NCBI GenBank assembly: GCA_035325705.1
Contig: DAOKZI010000006.1
Span: forward strand, 122,534-186,533
Direction: 5' to 3'
Length of the DNA stretch: 64,000 bases
Source of the DNA: Ga0077536 sp035325705
GTDB lineage: Bacteria > Pseudomonadota > Gammaproteobacteria > Ga0077536
Position 1 is the first letter of the stretch; every line of letters begins with the position of its first letter. A program made the translations under genes and the position numbers. The notes below the pieces were generated by a model. It was not told the DNA's origin. It saw only the letters and a list, made by a program, of their open reading frames with translations, and searched no databases. Shown one piece after another: positions 15,588 to 25,548 of the stretch.

Positions 15588-16925
15588 TCAGCGGAAGGTG
15601 TAGGACACGAAGGTTTCGACGCCGACCTGCACGCGATCGTGGCCGAAGACTTCGCGCGCCGCATCGTCCGGCGCCGCGACCGCCATGCCGGCGAACCAGT
15701 AGAGGCGGTCGCTCGGATAGTATTCCACGGAGAAATTGATCTCGTCGGACCAGGCGGTGCTGCGCGTCGGCAGGCCGAAGTACTGCGGCGTGTCGAGCGC
15801 ATGGTGGTAGTACCAGAAGCCGAAGGCGCTGCGCGCGGTCGGAAAGACCTTGAGCTTCGCCATGTGCGTGCGCTGGTTCTGGTTGAACAGATGCATCTCG
15901 CCGGTGATCTCGCCCTGGTACCAGGTGTCCCAGTCGCGCTTGAAGATCGTGAAGAAGAGACCGCGATACTCCTCGAGTTGCGGCGTGCCGCGATCGTCGC
16001 CCGAGAAGAAGGCGTAGCGGTAATACAGCCGCGGCTGCCAGGGCAGGGCGGTGAACTGCCAGGTCGGTTCGACATACCAGGCATGGGCGTCGACCTCGGT
16101 GCCCGTACGTTCGATTTCGCCGCCCTGGTTCACGTACTCGCCATAGATCTTGAGCTGCGGCAGCGTCGGCCAGTGCAGATCGGCGCCGCGCACGCCGACG
16201 ACGTCGAGCCCGTCGAAGCCGATCACGCCGTTGTCGTCGAAGACCTCGAAATACATCAGCCCGAGCCGGCCCCAGCGCTCGCTGCTCGAGTTCTCGAGGT
16301 TGAGGCCGGCGATGCGGCTGTCACCGAGATCGCCGTCGGTGCGCAGCCAGAACAGATCGCCGCGCACCGGCTGCGTGTTGATCTTCAATACTCCGGTATT
16401 GCGCCACGCGGTGAAGGCGCCGATCCAGTACTGTCCGTTGTCGTGGCCCTGGTTGAAGTTGCCGTCGCCGAGGATGAAGCCGTCGCCGACCGTGAACTCC
16501 TGCCCGCCATAGGACAGATCGAGGATCTCGTTGCGCCAGCCGACGTAGGCCGAGTCGGTGTCGATGGCCTGATCGCCGCTGCGCGCGAACTGTCCCGACA
16601 GCTCGCCGTCGAGAGTCGTGGTCGCGGCGGCGACGGTCACCCCGCCGTAGAGCGTCGCGGCCGGCAGCGCGTATTCGACCTTGAGGCCGGGCTTGATCGC
16701 GAGCTGCAGATCGTCGCGCGAGGTCTCGCCTGTCGGCGTCAGCGAGCCGAAGCCGCGCACGGCGCCGAGGCCGTAATTGATGTTCTCGCCGTGTCGGAAG
16801 CCCCCGAGTAGCTGCACCTGGCCGGTCGCGACCAGGCCGTTGCGCGAGTAGAGCTCGTAGCCCAAGGACGGTGACGAAACGGAGACGAGCGCGCAAACGG
16901 CGAGGACACGACTGACAGGATTCAC
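15588..16925 (-). CDS. AlgE-like alginate-export family outer-membrane porin
   Basis: 445-aa outer-membrane beta-barrel. A signal peptide (MNPVSRVLAVCALVSVSSPS) is followed by alternating amphipathic strands rich in Tyr/Trp/Gly and a C-terminal VSYTFR strand ending in an aromatic-X residue, typical of BAM-targeted barrels. The pattern (YVGWRNEILDLSYGGQEFTVGDGF) is like the alginate-export (AlgE) family, many of whose members are not alginate transporters but nutrient porins. No alginate genes are nearby. Transcribed alone on the minus strand. Confidence 0.8.
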   Translation of the reverse strand: MNPVSRVLAVCALVSVSSPSLGYELYSRNGLVATGQVQLLGGFRHGENINYGLGAVRGFGSLTPTGETSRDDLQLAIKPGLKVEYALPAATLYGGVTVAAATTTLDGELSGQFARSGDQAIDTDSAYVGWRNEILDLSYGGQEFTVGDGFILGDGNFNQGHDNGQYWIGAFTAWRNTGVLKINTQPVRGDLFWLRTDGDLGDSRIAGLNLENSSSERWGRLGLMYFEVFDDNGVIGFDGLDVVGVRGADLHWPTLPQLKIYGEYVNQGGEIERTGTEVDAHAWYVEPTWQFTALPWQPRLYYRYAFFSGDDRGTPQLEEYRGLFFTIFKRDWDTWYQGEITGEMHLFNQNQRTHMAKLKVFPTARSAFGFWYYHHALDTPQYFGLPTRSTAWSDEINFSVEYYPSDRLYWFAGMAVAAPDDAAREVFGHDRVQVGVETFVSYTFR

Positions 16926-17266
16926 GGCGACGACTCCGGACGAGAATCGTCACATCATACGGAGGCTGCGCTCGCACCGAAACGGGGCATCAGCGCGCGT
17001 CCAGTGCGCGCGAGGCACTCGGCGCGCGCCGAAGCGCTCGCGGCATAGCCCCGGCGCTGCCGGCGAATCCGAGGAAGCGGGCGATCGAGCCGGGCCGGCG
17101 TGAGCTCAGCGCCGCGAATCGTCGCGGCGGAAAAGGCGCTTCGGCCGCGCATGGATGAGCGGCAGCCGGCCGAACCCCGGCATCGGCGGCATGGCGGCGC
17201 GGCGCCGGACGAGGGTGCTCGCACCTTCGGCGCTGCGGCTTTCACTCCTCGTCCCCTGCGGCGCAT
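16926..17266. other. 341-nt intergenic region without recognisable gene
   Basis: GC-rich non-coding stretch between the AlgE-like porin and the 117-aa protein. Open frames here have the composition of out-of-frame GC-rich DNA and no Shine-Dalgarno. No promoter or palindrome of the families seen elsewhere was recognised. Confidence 0.4.
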
Positions 17267-17620
17267 TCAATCCGAGCTGCGCGCGTGGCGCGCGTCGAAG
17301 AACTTCAGCCAGGCCTGCCAGCGCGCGGCGTCGGACGGGAATTTCGGGTGATCGAAGCGCGCGACGAGAAAGCCGGCGTCGTACTCGACGCAGTCGACGA
17401 GCTGGAGCTGATCCTTGTACGCCTGCTTCTGTTCGTCGGCGACGGTCTTCGGCGCGACCTCCGACCACAGCTTCGCCGCGCGCAGCGCGCCCAGCGTCGC
17501 GGTCACGTCGAAGTTGCCGCCGCTGCCCGGCGGCGTGCCGATGTACAGGCTGCCGTTCTTCTTGTCACCGGGATCGAAGGTGAGGACGTGGTGGTCGATG
17601 ATTTCTTCTTTGCTCAACAT
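17267..17620 (-). CDS. hypothetical protein, 117 aa
   Basis: Soluble acidic protein beginning MLSKEEIIDHHVLTFD, with a Gly-rich loop (GTPPGSGGNFDVT) near residue 30 and an alpha-helical second half. AGGAGATCC lies 5-6 nt before the ATG at 17620. It is 41 nt downstream of the HerA-like ATPase gene and likely co-transcribed with it and ettA. I do not recognise a family. Codon use resembles that of its neighbours, so it looks like a real gene. Confidence 0.65.
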   Translation of the reverse strand: MLSKEEIIDHHVLTFDPGDKKNGSLYIGTPPGSGGNFDVTATLGALRAAKLWSEVAPKTVADEQKQAYKDQLQLVDCVEYDAGFLVARFDHPKFPSDAARWQAWLKFFDARHARSSD

Positions 17621-17661
17621 CAGGGATCTCCTGCACGACGGCCTCGCGGCCGCCGCGACGC

Positions 17662-19179
17662 TTATCGTGACTTGCCGAACAGGGAGCCGAGCAGGCCGCG
17701 GACGACCTGCCGGCCGAGCTGACTGCCGATCTGGCTGCCGACCGAGCGCACCACGCTCTTGATCAGCGCCTCGCCCGTCGTTTGCCGCTGATAGCCCGCG
17801 CGCGGCCGCCGCGCGTCCTCGCCTCGTGTCTCGTCCTCGCGCTCGGCGCGCGTTCGTGTCGCGGCCGGCTGCTCGCTCTTCGCGGCGGCGCGCTGCGTCA
17901 GGCGCTCGTGCGCCGATTCGCGATCGATCGCGACCGCATAGCGTTCGCGCAGCGCGCTCGCCTCGAGCAGCTCCTGCCGGCGCTCGGCCGCGATCGGCCC
18001 GATCTGCGAGGCCGGCGGCCGGATCAGCGTGCGCTCGACCGGCGTCGGCTGGCCTTTCGCATCGAGCGTGGACACCAGCGCCTCGCCCGTCGCCAGCTCG
18101 GTGATCGCCTGCGCGGTGTCGAGCCCGTCCCTGGCGCGGAAGGTCTCGGCGACGAGGCGCACGGCCCGCTGGTCCTTCGGCGTGAAGGCGCGCAGCGCGT
18201 GCTGGATCTTGAGCCCGAGCTGACCGAGCACCGCCGCGGGGATGTCGAGCGGGCTCTGCGTGACGAAGAAGACGCCGACGCCCTTGGAGCGGATGAGGCG
18301 CACGACCTGCTCGATCTTGTCGACCAGCGCTTTCGGAGCGCCTTTGAACAACAGATGCGCCTCGTCGAAGAACAGCACGAACAGCGGCTTCTCGGCGTCG
18401 CCGCGCTCCGGCAGCTCCTCGAACAGCTCCGACAGCAGCCAGAACAGGAAGCAGGCGTAGAGCTGCGGCGATTCGGCCGCGAGCTTCGTCGCATCGAGCA
18501 GATTGACGACGCCGCGACCGTCCGGCGTCGTGCGGATCAGATCGGACAATTCGAGCGCCGGCTCGCCGAACACGACGTCGGCGCCCTGCTCCTCCAGCAC
18601 GAGCAGGCTGCGCTGGATCGCCGCGATGCTGGTCGGCGACAGATTGCCGTACTGGAGCTTGAGCTCGGCCGCGTGCTCGCCGACCCAGGCCAGCATCGCG
18701 CGCAGATCGGCGAGATCGAGCAGCAGCAGGCCGTCGTCGTCGGCGATCTTGAAGGTCGCGTACAGCACGCCCGTCTGCGTGTCGTTCAGATCGAGCAGCC
18801 GCGCGAGCAGCAGCGGCCCCATCTCGGACACCGTCATGCGCATCGGCACGCCGGTCTTGCCGAACAGATCCCACAGCGCGACCGGAGTGCCGGCAAAGGC
18901 GGGGGCCGGCATGCCGAGCGCATCGAGGCGCTCTTCGAGCTTCGGCGTGAGCCGGCCGGCGTCGGCGATCCCGGACAGATCGCCCTTGATGTCCGCGCTG
19001 AAGACCGGCACGCCGAGTTGCGACAGCCCTTCGGCGAGCACCTGCAAGGTCACGGTCTTGCCGGTGCCGGTCGCGCCCGTCACGAGGCCGTGGCGGTTCA
19101 TCATTCCGGCGATCTGGGCAATCTCGCGCCCCTCGGCGCTGGCGCCGAGGAGCAGGCTCGGAGGCGTCGTGCCGCTCAT
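17662..19179 (-). CDS. HerA-like/DUF853 (YjgR-type) ATPase
   Basis: 505-aa P-loop ATPase of the HerA/FtsK relatives known as DUF853. Walker A is GATGTGKTVTLQ near residue 35; Walker B is LFVLFFDEAHLLF. The sequence FFVTQSPLDIPAAVLGQLG is typical of YjgR. The C-terminal 60 residues are a low-complexity, charged linker ending in a short glycine/valine amphipathic tail. Function of the family is poorly known; DNA translocation is inferred from HerA similarity. It begins 9 nt after ettA ends, so the two are probably co-transcribed. Confidence 0.9.
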   Translation of the reverse strand: MSGTTPPSLLLGASAEGREIAQIAGMMNRHGLVTGATGTGKTVTLQVLAEGLSQLGVPVFSADIKGDLSGIADAGRLTPKLEERLDALGMPAPAFAGTPVALWDLFGKTGVPMRMTVSEMGPLLLARLLDLNDTQTGVLYATFKIADDDGLLLLDLADLRAMLAWVGEHAAELKLQYGNLSPTSIAAIQRSLLVLEEQGADVVFGEPALELSDLIRTTPDGRGVVNLLDATKLAAESPQLYACFLFWLLSELFEELPERGDAEKPLFVLFFDEAHLLFKGAPKALVDKIEQVVRLIRSKGVGVFFVTQSPLDIPAAVLGQLGLKIQHALRAFTPKDQRAVRLVAETFRARDGLDTAQAITELATGEALVSTLDAKGQPTPVERTLIRPPASQIGPIAAERRQELLEASALRERYAVAIDRESAHERLTQRAAAKSEQPAATRTRAEREDETRGEDARRPRAGYQRQTTGEALIKSVVRSVGSQIGSQLGRQVVRGLLGSLFGKSR

Positions 19180-19188
19180 GAGGCGTCT

Positions 19189-20865
<1,677 letters not shown>

Positions 20866-20969
20866 GGGGAAATCGCGGGAGGAGGGGAAAACCGTATTAT
20901 CCCCATTGGGCGCGGGGGCACAACGAGCGGCGGCCGCGACGCGGGCGGCGAGGGGCGTCGGGCTTCGCG

Positions 20970-21003
20970 CGCCGGCCACGTCCGCGGCGGGACGCGGCCG
21001 GCG
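20970..21003. terminator. perfect-stem hairpin downstream of OprP-like porin
   Basis: A 14-bp stem with one mismatch (arms 20970-20983 and 20990-21003) and a 6-nt loop begins 6 nt after the porin stop. There is no U-tract, so it may be a Rho-dependent end or an mRNA-stabilising structure rather than a classical terminator. Confidence 0.5.
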
Positions 21004-21009
21004 TCGATT

Positions 21010-22548
21010 TCACCAGAACACGGCGGAGCGCAGCACGAAGGCCGCGGGCTCGGCGCCGTCGAAGGCGCCGCCCTCGACGTCGAGCACGTGCACGTAGTTG
21101 GCCATGAAGCGCACGTTGGCGATCGGCCACCAGTTGAGGCCGACGGTGAAGTTTTTCTGAAGGCCGCCGGTGATGGACGCGTCGGAGAGATCCGCGGTGC
21201 TGTAGCGCGCGACGAGCTCCCACGCGCCCCAACCGCCCTTGCCGACCAGTGATGTCGGCCGCACGCCGTCGAAGATGCCGTCCTGGAACTTGTACGGTCG
21301 CGACTCGCCGGTCAAGAACCAGCCGGCCTGCAGATAGTAGCCGTCGAAGTAGGGATCCGCCGTGGGCGTGGCGGCCTTCATCGCGAGATATTCGCCCTGC
21401 AAGGTGAACGGCCCTTCGACGACGGCGAGCTCGGCGTTCCAGCGCATGAAGTGCCGGGCCGCGAAGTTGCCGGTGTCGATCAGACGGCTGGCGGTCTCGT
21501 TGACCTCGAAGCGCTCGCGCAGCCGCATGGTGTTGCCGTCGAGGAAATCGCGATACGAGAACGCGGTGCCGAGATGCAGCACGTGACCGTCCTCGTGCCA
21601 CGGTGACCAGGTGCCGCGCGCGGTCAGCGCATAGCCGTCGTTGAAGTCGCGCGGCCCGGTCTGCTCGTCGCCGCCGCTGCCGGTGCACTGCAGGCTGCTG
21701 CCCGGGACGGCGCCGCCGGCCGGGATCGGGCAGGTGACCGTCACCGGGCTCAGGCTTTCCTGCTGGCGCGTCGCGAAGGCGCCGAGCGCGCCGGTCCAGC
21801 GCGCTCCCCAGGTCGTCAGTTTCAAGCCGGGCTGGCGCTCGCCGACGAAGTTTGCCAGCGTGTTCACCGGCAGCGCGCGCTCGATGAACATGCTGTTGTT
21901 CGAGCTGTTGAGAAGATCGAAGCTGAACGGCTCGTGCGATTGGCCGATCTTCACGCTGGTCGGGTGCGCGGCGGGATCCAGGCCCGGCAGCTTGCCGGCG
22001 TATTCGATGTAGGCGTCGCGCAGCCCCTCGATCGCCTTGTCGCCGTCGCGAAAATCGTACTCGACCTTGAACTTCCAGTTCGCATCCAGCGTGCCGGCGG
22101 CGCCGAGGCGCACGCGGCGGAGCTGCGAGTCGTCGGTTTGTTCGAAGGCGCCGTCGCCATCGAAGAAGGCAGCGTCGTAGTGCAGGCGGCCGATCAGGCG
22201 CCAGTCGAAGCCACCGGGCCGCTCCTCGAGCTCGAAGCGCCCGGGCCGCAGCCGCGGAGCGCCTAGCCGCGCCAGCGATCGTTCGAGCTTGTTGTCCGCC
22301 TCTTGCTCGACCTCGCTTCCGGCGGCCGCGTTGCGCTCCGCGTCGGCCTGGGCGGCCCGCGTCAGCGCGGCGTAAGTTTCGTCGTCCAGCGTTCCCTTTG
22401 CGTGCAGCACGCGCAGCAGCTCCGTCATCGCGTCGTTGGCGGCAAGGGCGGGTCCGGCGCAAGCCAATGCGGCGAGCAGCGCGGCGAGCCGCCGCAGCCG
22501 ATGGGTCCTAGGAGAAGAGGGCAAGGCGTCGAGCGCAAACTGGTTCAC
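21010..22548 (-). CDS. OprP/OprO-type porin
   Basis: 512-aa outer-membrane porin of the phosphate-selective OprO/OprP family. The GTG at 22548 is chosen because GGAGG lies 6 nt upstream and gives a signal peptide ending in ALACAGPALA. The mature part begins with a coiled-coil-like segment (NDAMTELLRVLHAKGTLDDETYAAL, here split by its own length) and continues as a barrel with family motifs in the FDWRLIGRLHYDAAFF and GQSHEPFSFDLLNSSNN regions, ending LRSAVFW with a terminal aromatic. Anion selectivity is inferred from the family only. Divergent from the thiolase-cluster genes. Confidence 0.85.
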   Translation of the reverse strand: MNQFALDALPSSPRTHRLRRLAALLAALACAGPALAANDAMTELLRVLHAKGTLDDETYAALTRAAQADAERNAAAGSEVEQEADNKLERSLARLGAPRLRPGRFELEERPGGFDWRLIGRLHYDAAFFDGDGAFEQTDDSQLRRVRLGAAGTLDANWKFKVEYDFRDGDKAIEGLRDAYIEYAGKLPGLDPAAHPTSVKIGQSHEPFSFDLLNSSNNSMFIERALPVNTLANFVGERQPGLKLTTWGARWTGALGAFATRQQESLSPVTVTCPIPAGGAVPGSSLQCTGSGGDEQTGPRDFNDGYALTARGTWSPWHEDGHVLHLGTAFSYRDFLDGNTMRLRERFEVNETASRLIDTGNFAARHFMRWNAELAVVEGPFTLQGEYLAMKAATPTADPYFDGYYLQAGWFLTGESRPYKFQDGIFDGVRPTSLVGKGGWGAWELVARYSTADLSDASITGGLQKNFTVGLNWWPIANVRFMANYVHVLDVEGGAFDGAEPAAFVLRSAVFW

Positions 22549-22770
22549 GCGTTCCTCCACGATTCGATGTCGGGCTCCCCGAACGACTCGGTGCGGGCGC
22601 ATCCTAGGAACGGTATGTGACCGGTGTGTGACGGCGCGCGAGTCTTCACGGCACTGGGACAGGACGCGAGAAATGCGCCTTCGGGCGGCCCGCGCACGCC
22701 CCGCGTGCCCGGTGCCCCAGTCGCGGCGGCGGCCGGCCCGCGCCGACGCGATCTAAAGAAATCGAAGACT

Positions 22771-22817
22771 CTTGTCGGCGTAGGGCTATAACGCTTGTCG
22801 GTGCATGCCTATAATCG
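22771..22817 (+). promoter_or_regulatory. two direct repeats ending in TATAAC/TATAAT upstream of thiolase cluster
   Basis: CTTGTCGG-N7-CTATAA occurs twice, at 22771-22791 and 22794-22814, with a period of 23 nt, about two helical turns. The second ends in a TATAAT -10-like box 46 nt before the first ATG of the cluster. Candidate promoter with a tandem activator or repressor site. The remainder of the divergent gap 22549-22861 shows nothing else. Confidence 0.45.
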
Positions 22818-22861
22818 GGCTGCCCGACGCGGGCGACGCCTCTTCCATCCCGAGTAAGCAG

Positions 22862-24292
22862 ATGACATACGGAATACTTTCTTTCGGCGCCTATGTGCCG
22901 ACGCTGCGGCTCGCGCGCAGCGCCATCGCCGAGGCCGTGTCCTGGGCCGTTCCCGGCGTGAAGGGCCTCGCCCGCGGCGAGCGCGCGGTCGCCAACTGGG
23001 ACGAAGACGCGATCACGCTGGCGGCCGAGGCCGGACGCGACTGCCTGCGCGGCCTGCCGCGCAGCGCCGCGCGCCTGCAGCTCGCCTCCACCACGCTGCC
23101 CTTCGCCGATCGCAGCAACAGCGGCATCGTTGCCGACGCGCTGCGCCTGCCGGGCGAGGTCGCGACCGAGGATCTCGCCGGCAGCCGGCGCGGCGCGACC
23201 ACTGCGCTCGCGCGTCTGGGCCGCGGCGGCGAGGGATCGACACTACTGATCGCCGCCGACTGCCGCGAGACGCGGCCGGGCAGCGTGCAGGAGATGAACT
23301 ACGGCCACGGCGCCGCGGCGCTGCTCTTCGGCGACGGCGATCCGATCGCCGTCGTCCGCGGCGCGGCCTCGGTGCACGAGGACATGGTCGACCAGTACCG
23401 CGCGGCCGACACCGACTACGACTACGCGCTCGAGGAGCGCTGGATCCGCGAGGAGGGCTACAACAAGCTGGTGCCCGCGGCGGTGCGCGCGGCCGCGCAA
23501 CAGGCCGGTCTCGAGCTCGGCGAAGTGCACCGTTTCGTGATCCCGGCCGCGGCGAGCATCGCGAAGGGCCTCGCGAAGATCCTCAAAGTCGCCGACGATC
23601 GCCTCGCCGACCCGCTGATCGCCGAAGTCGGCGATTGCGGCGTCGCGCACCCGCTGCTGATGCTGGCCGCGGCGCTGGAGTCCGCGGTGCCGGGCGAGAA
23701 GATCCTGGTGGTCGGCTTCGGCCAGGGTGCCGACGCCGTCGTCATCGAGACGCTGCCCAGGCTCGCCGAGCTGCAGGGCACGCGCGGACCGTCGCGCTAC
23801 CTCGCGCAGAAACGGCCTTTCGCGAATTACACGATGTTCCTGTCGCTGCGCAATCGCATCGACATCGACTTCGGCCTGCGCTCGGAGCGCGACAACCGCA
23901 CCTCGATGTCGGCCTTCTATCGCCGGCGCAAGGACGTCTCCGGCATGCTCGGCGGCCGCTGCAGCGCCTGCAACACCCTGCAGTTCCCGCGCAGCCAGGT
24001 GTGCGTGAAGTGCACCGCGATCGACACCCAGACGCCCGAGAGCCTCGCCGAGATGACGGGGCGCGTGAAGTCCTATACCGAGGACTGGCTCGCCTATACG
24101 CCGCTGCCGCCCTACATCTACGGCAACGTCGAGTTCGCCGACGGGGCCAATCTGATGCTCGAGTTCACCGACTTCGCGCCGGGCGCGGTCGGCGTCGGCA
24201 GCGAGGTGCGTCTGGTCTTTCGGATCAAGGACTTTGACACTCGCCGACACTTTCGACGATATTTCTGGAAACCCGCCCCCGTCCTCGCCTGA
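22862..24292 (+). CDS. HMG-CoA synthase-like domain fused to OB-fold zinc ribbon (DUF35)
   Basis: 476-aa fusion. Residues 1-300 have a thiolase-fold HMG-CoA synthase/KAS III-like domain; residues about 355-470 have a DUF35 acyl-CoA-associated zinc ribbon (C367-x2-C370...C381-x2-C384) plus OB fold. The HMGS catalytic positions appear substituted: the Glu four residues before the DRS motif is Leu79, the Cys in the CYxxT position is Arg109 (or Arg110), and the FHxP His is Val226. The domain is therefore probably non-catalytic or repurposed. The ATG at 22862 begins the family-typical GILSFGAYVPTLRL. First gene of a cluster with thiolase, acyl-CoA dehydrogenase and acyl-CoA synthetase. Confidence 0.85.
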   Translation: MTYGILSFGAYVPTLRLARSAIAEAVSWAVPGVKGLARGERAVANWDEDAITLAAEAGRDCLRGLPRSAARLQLASTTLPFADRSNSGIVADALRLPGEVATEDLAGSRRGATTALARLGRGGEGSTLLIAADCRETRPGSVQEMNYGHGAAALLFGDGDPIAVVRGAASVHEDMVDQYRAADTDYDYALEERWIREEGYNKLVPAAVRAAAQQAGLELGEVHRFVIPAAASIAKGLAKILKVADDRLADPLIAEVGDCGVAHPLLMLAAALESAVPGEKILVVGFGQGADAVVIETLPRLAELQGTRGPSRYLAQKRPFANYTMFLSLRNRIDIDFGLRSERDNRTSMSAFYRRRKDVSGMLGGRCSACNTLQFPRSQVCVKCTAIDTQTPESLAEMTGRVKSYTEDWLAYTPLPPYIYGNVEFADGANLMLEFTDFAPGAVGVGSEVRLVFRIKDFDTRRHFRRYFWKPAPVLA

Positions 24293-24311
24293 TTCGCGGA
24301 GAGCTGCACAC

Positions 24312-25514
24312 ATGGCCAAAGGTATCAAGGACAAGGTCGCGATCATCGGCATGGGCTGCTCGCGTTTCGGCGAGCGCTGGGATTGCGGTCCGGAAGAGCT
24401 GATTCTCGAAGCGTTCAAAGAAGCCCTCGCCGACGCGCAGGTCGCGATCTCGGACATCGAGATGGCGTGGCTGGGCCTGTTCTATCAGGAGCAGAGCGCC
24501 GGCAAGTCGGCGCTGCCGCTGGCGATGACGCTGCGCCTGCCGAACATCCCCGTCACCCGCGTCGAGAACATGTGCGCGACGGGCACCGAAGCGCTGCGCG
24601 GGGCGGTCTACGCCGTCGCCGCCGGCGCCTGCGACATCGCGCTCGCGATGGGCGTGGAGAAGCTGAAGGACACGGGCTACGCCGGCCTGCCGGAGCGCAC
24701 CAAGGGCACTTTCGACGATCTGTGGCTGCCGAACGCGACTGCGCCCGGCGCCTTCGCCCAACTCGCGAGCGCCTACGCCGCCCGGCACAAGCTGCCGATG
24801 CAGGATCTGAAGCGCGCGATGGCGCACATCTCGGTCAAGAGCCACGCCAACGGCGTGCTGAACTCCAAGGCGCACCTGCGCAAGACGATCACCGAGGAAG
24901 ACGCGCTGAAGGCGGCGACCGTCGCCTATCCGCTGGGCCTGCTCGACTGCTGCGGCGTCAGCGACGGCGCGGCCTGCGCGATCGTCACCAGCGTCGAGAA
25001 AGCGCGCGCGATGGGCTACAAGGACGTCGTCACCGTGAAGGCGATGCAGCTCGCGCCGAGCAACGGCCTCGAGATGTCGAACACGGCCTGGGACGGCTCC
25101 TATCTGCTGACCACGCGCGCGGCGGCGAAGCGCGCCTACGCCGAGGCCGGGATCACGGATCCGCGGCGCGAGATCAGCATGATGGAGGTGCACGACTGCT
25201 TCTCCGTCACCGAGCTCGTGGTGATGGAGGATCTCGGCATCTCGCCCGAGGGCGGCGCGATCAAGGACGTGCTCGACGGCGTCTTCGATCGCGACGGCGC
25301 CGTGCCCTGTCAGGTCGACGGCGGTCTGAAGTGCTTCGGGCATCCGATCGGCGCCACCGGCCTGCGCATGGCCTACGAGATGTACCTGCAGCTCCTCGGC
25401 CGTGCCGGCGAGCGCCAGGTATCGAACCCGACGCTGGGTCTCACGCACAACCTCGGCGGCCATCCGTTCCGCAACGTCGCGAGCGTGTCCGTTTTCGGTC
25501 TGCACGCGGTCTGA
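24312..25514 (+). CDS. SCP2-type thiolase / acetyl-CoA acetyltransferase
   Basis: 400-aa thiolase. The nucleophilic Cys88 lies in ENMCATGTEALRG, the HDCF motif in MMEVHDCFSV, and the second catalytic Cys and His in GGLKCFGHPIGATG, so it looks fully active, unlike cysteine-less Ltp2-type aldolases. GGAGAG precedes the ATG at 24312, 19 nt after the HMGS-like/DUF35 gene. Thiolases of this subgroup usually work with a DUF35 partner, here supplied by the C-terminal domain of the neighbouring protein. Likely reaction: condensation or thiolytic cleavage of a 3-oxoacyl-CoA. Confidence 0.92.
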   Translation: MAKGIKDKVAIIGMGCSRFGERWDCGPEELILEAFKEALADAQVAISDIEMAWLGLFYQEQSAGKSALPLAMTLRLPNIPVTRVENMCATGTEALRGAVYAVAAGACDIALAMGVEKLKDTGYAGLPERTKGTFDDLWLPNATAPGAFAQLASAYAARHKLPMQDLKRAMAHISVKSHANGVLNSKAHLRKTITEEDALKAATVAYPLGLLDCCGVSDGAACAIVTSVEKARAMGYKDVVTVKAMQLAPSNGLEMSNTAWDGSYLLTTRAAAKRAYAEAGITDPRREISMMEVHDCFSVTELVVMEDLGISPEGGAIKDVLDGVFDRDGAVPCQVDGGLKCFGHPIGATGLRMAYEMYLQLLGRAGERQVSNPTLGLTHNLGGHPFRNVASVSVFGLHAV

Positions 25515-25548
25515 GCCTCATCCCGCTTTCGCGTCCTCGGAGCCCGCC

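Noticed and set aside
20866..20979. N-terminal extension of EttA
   Set aside because: The upstream in-frame sequence runs through the likely promoter and the family begins at MAQYVFTMHRVGK.
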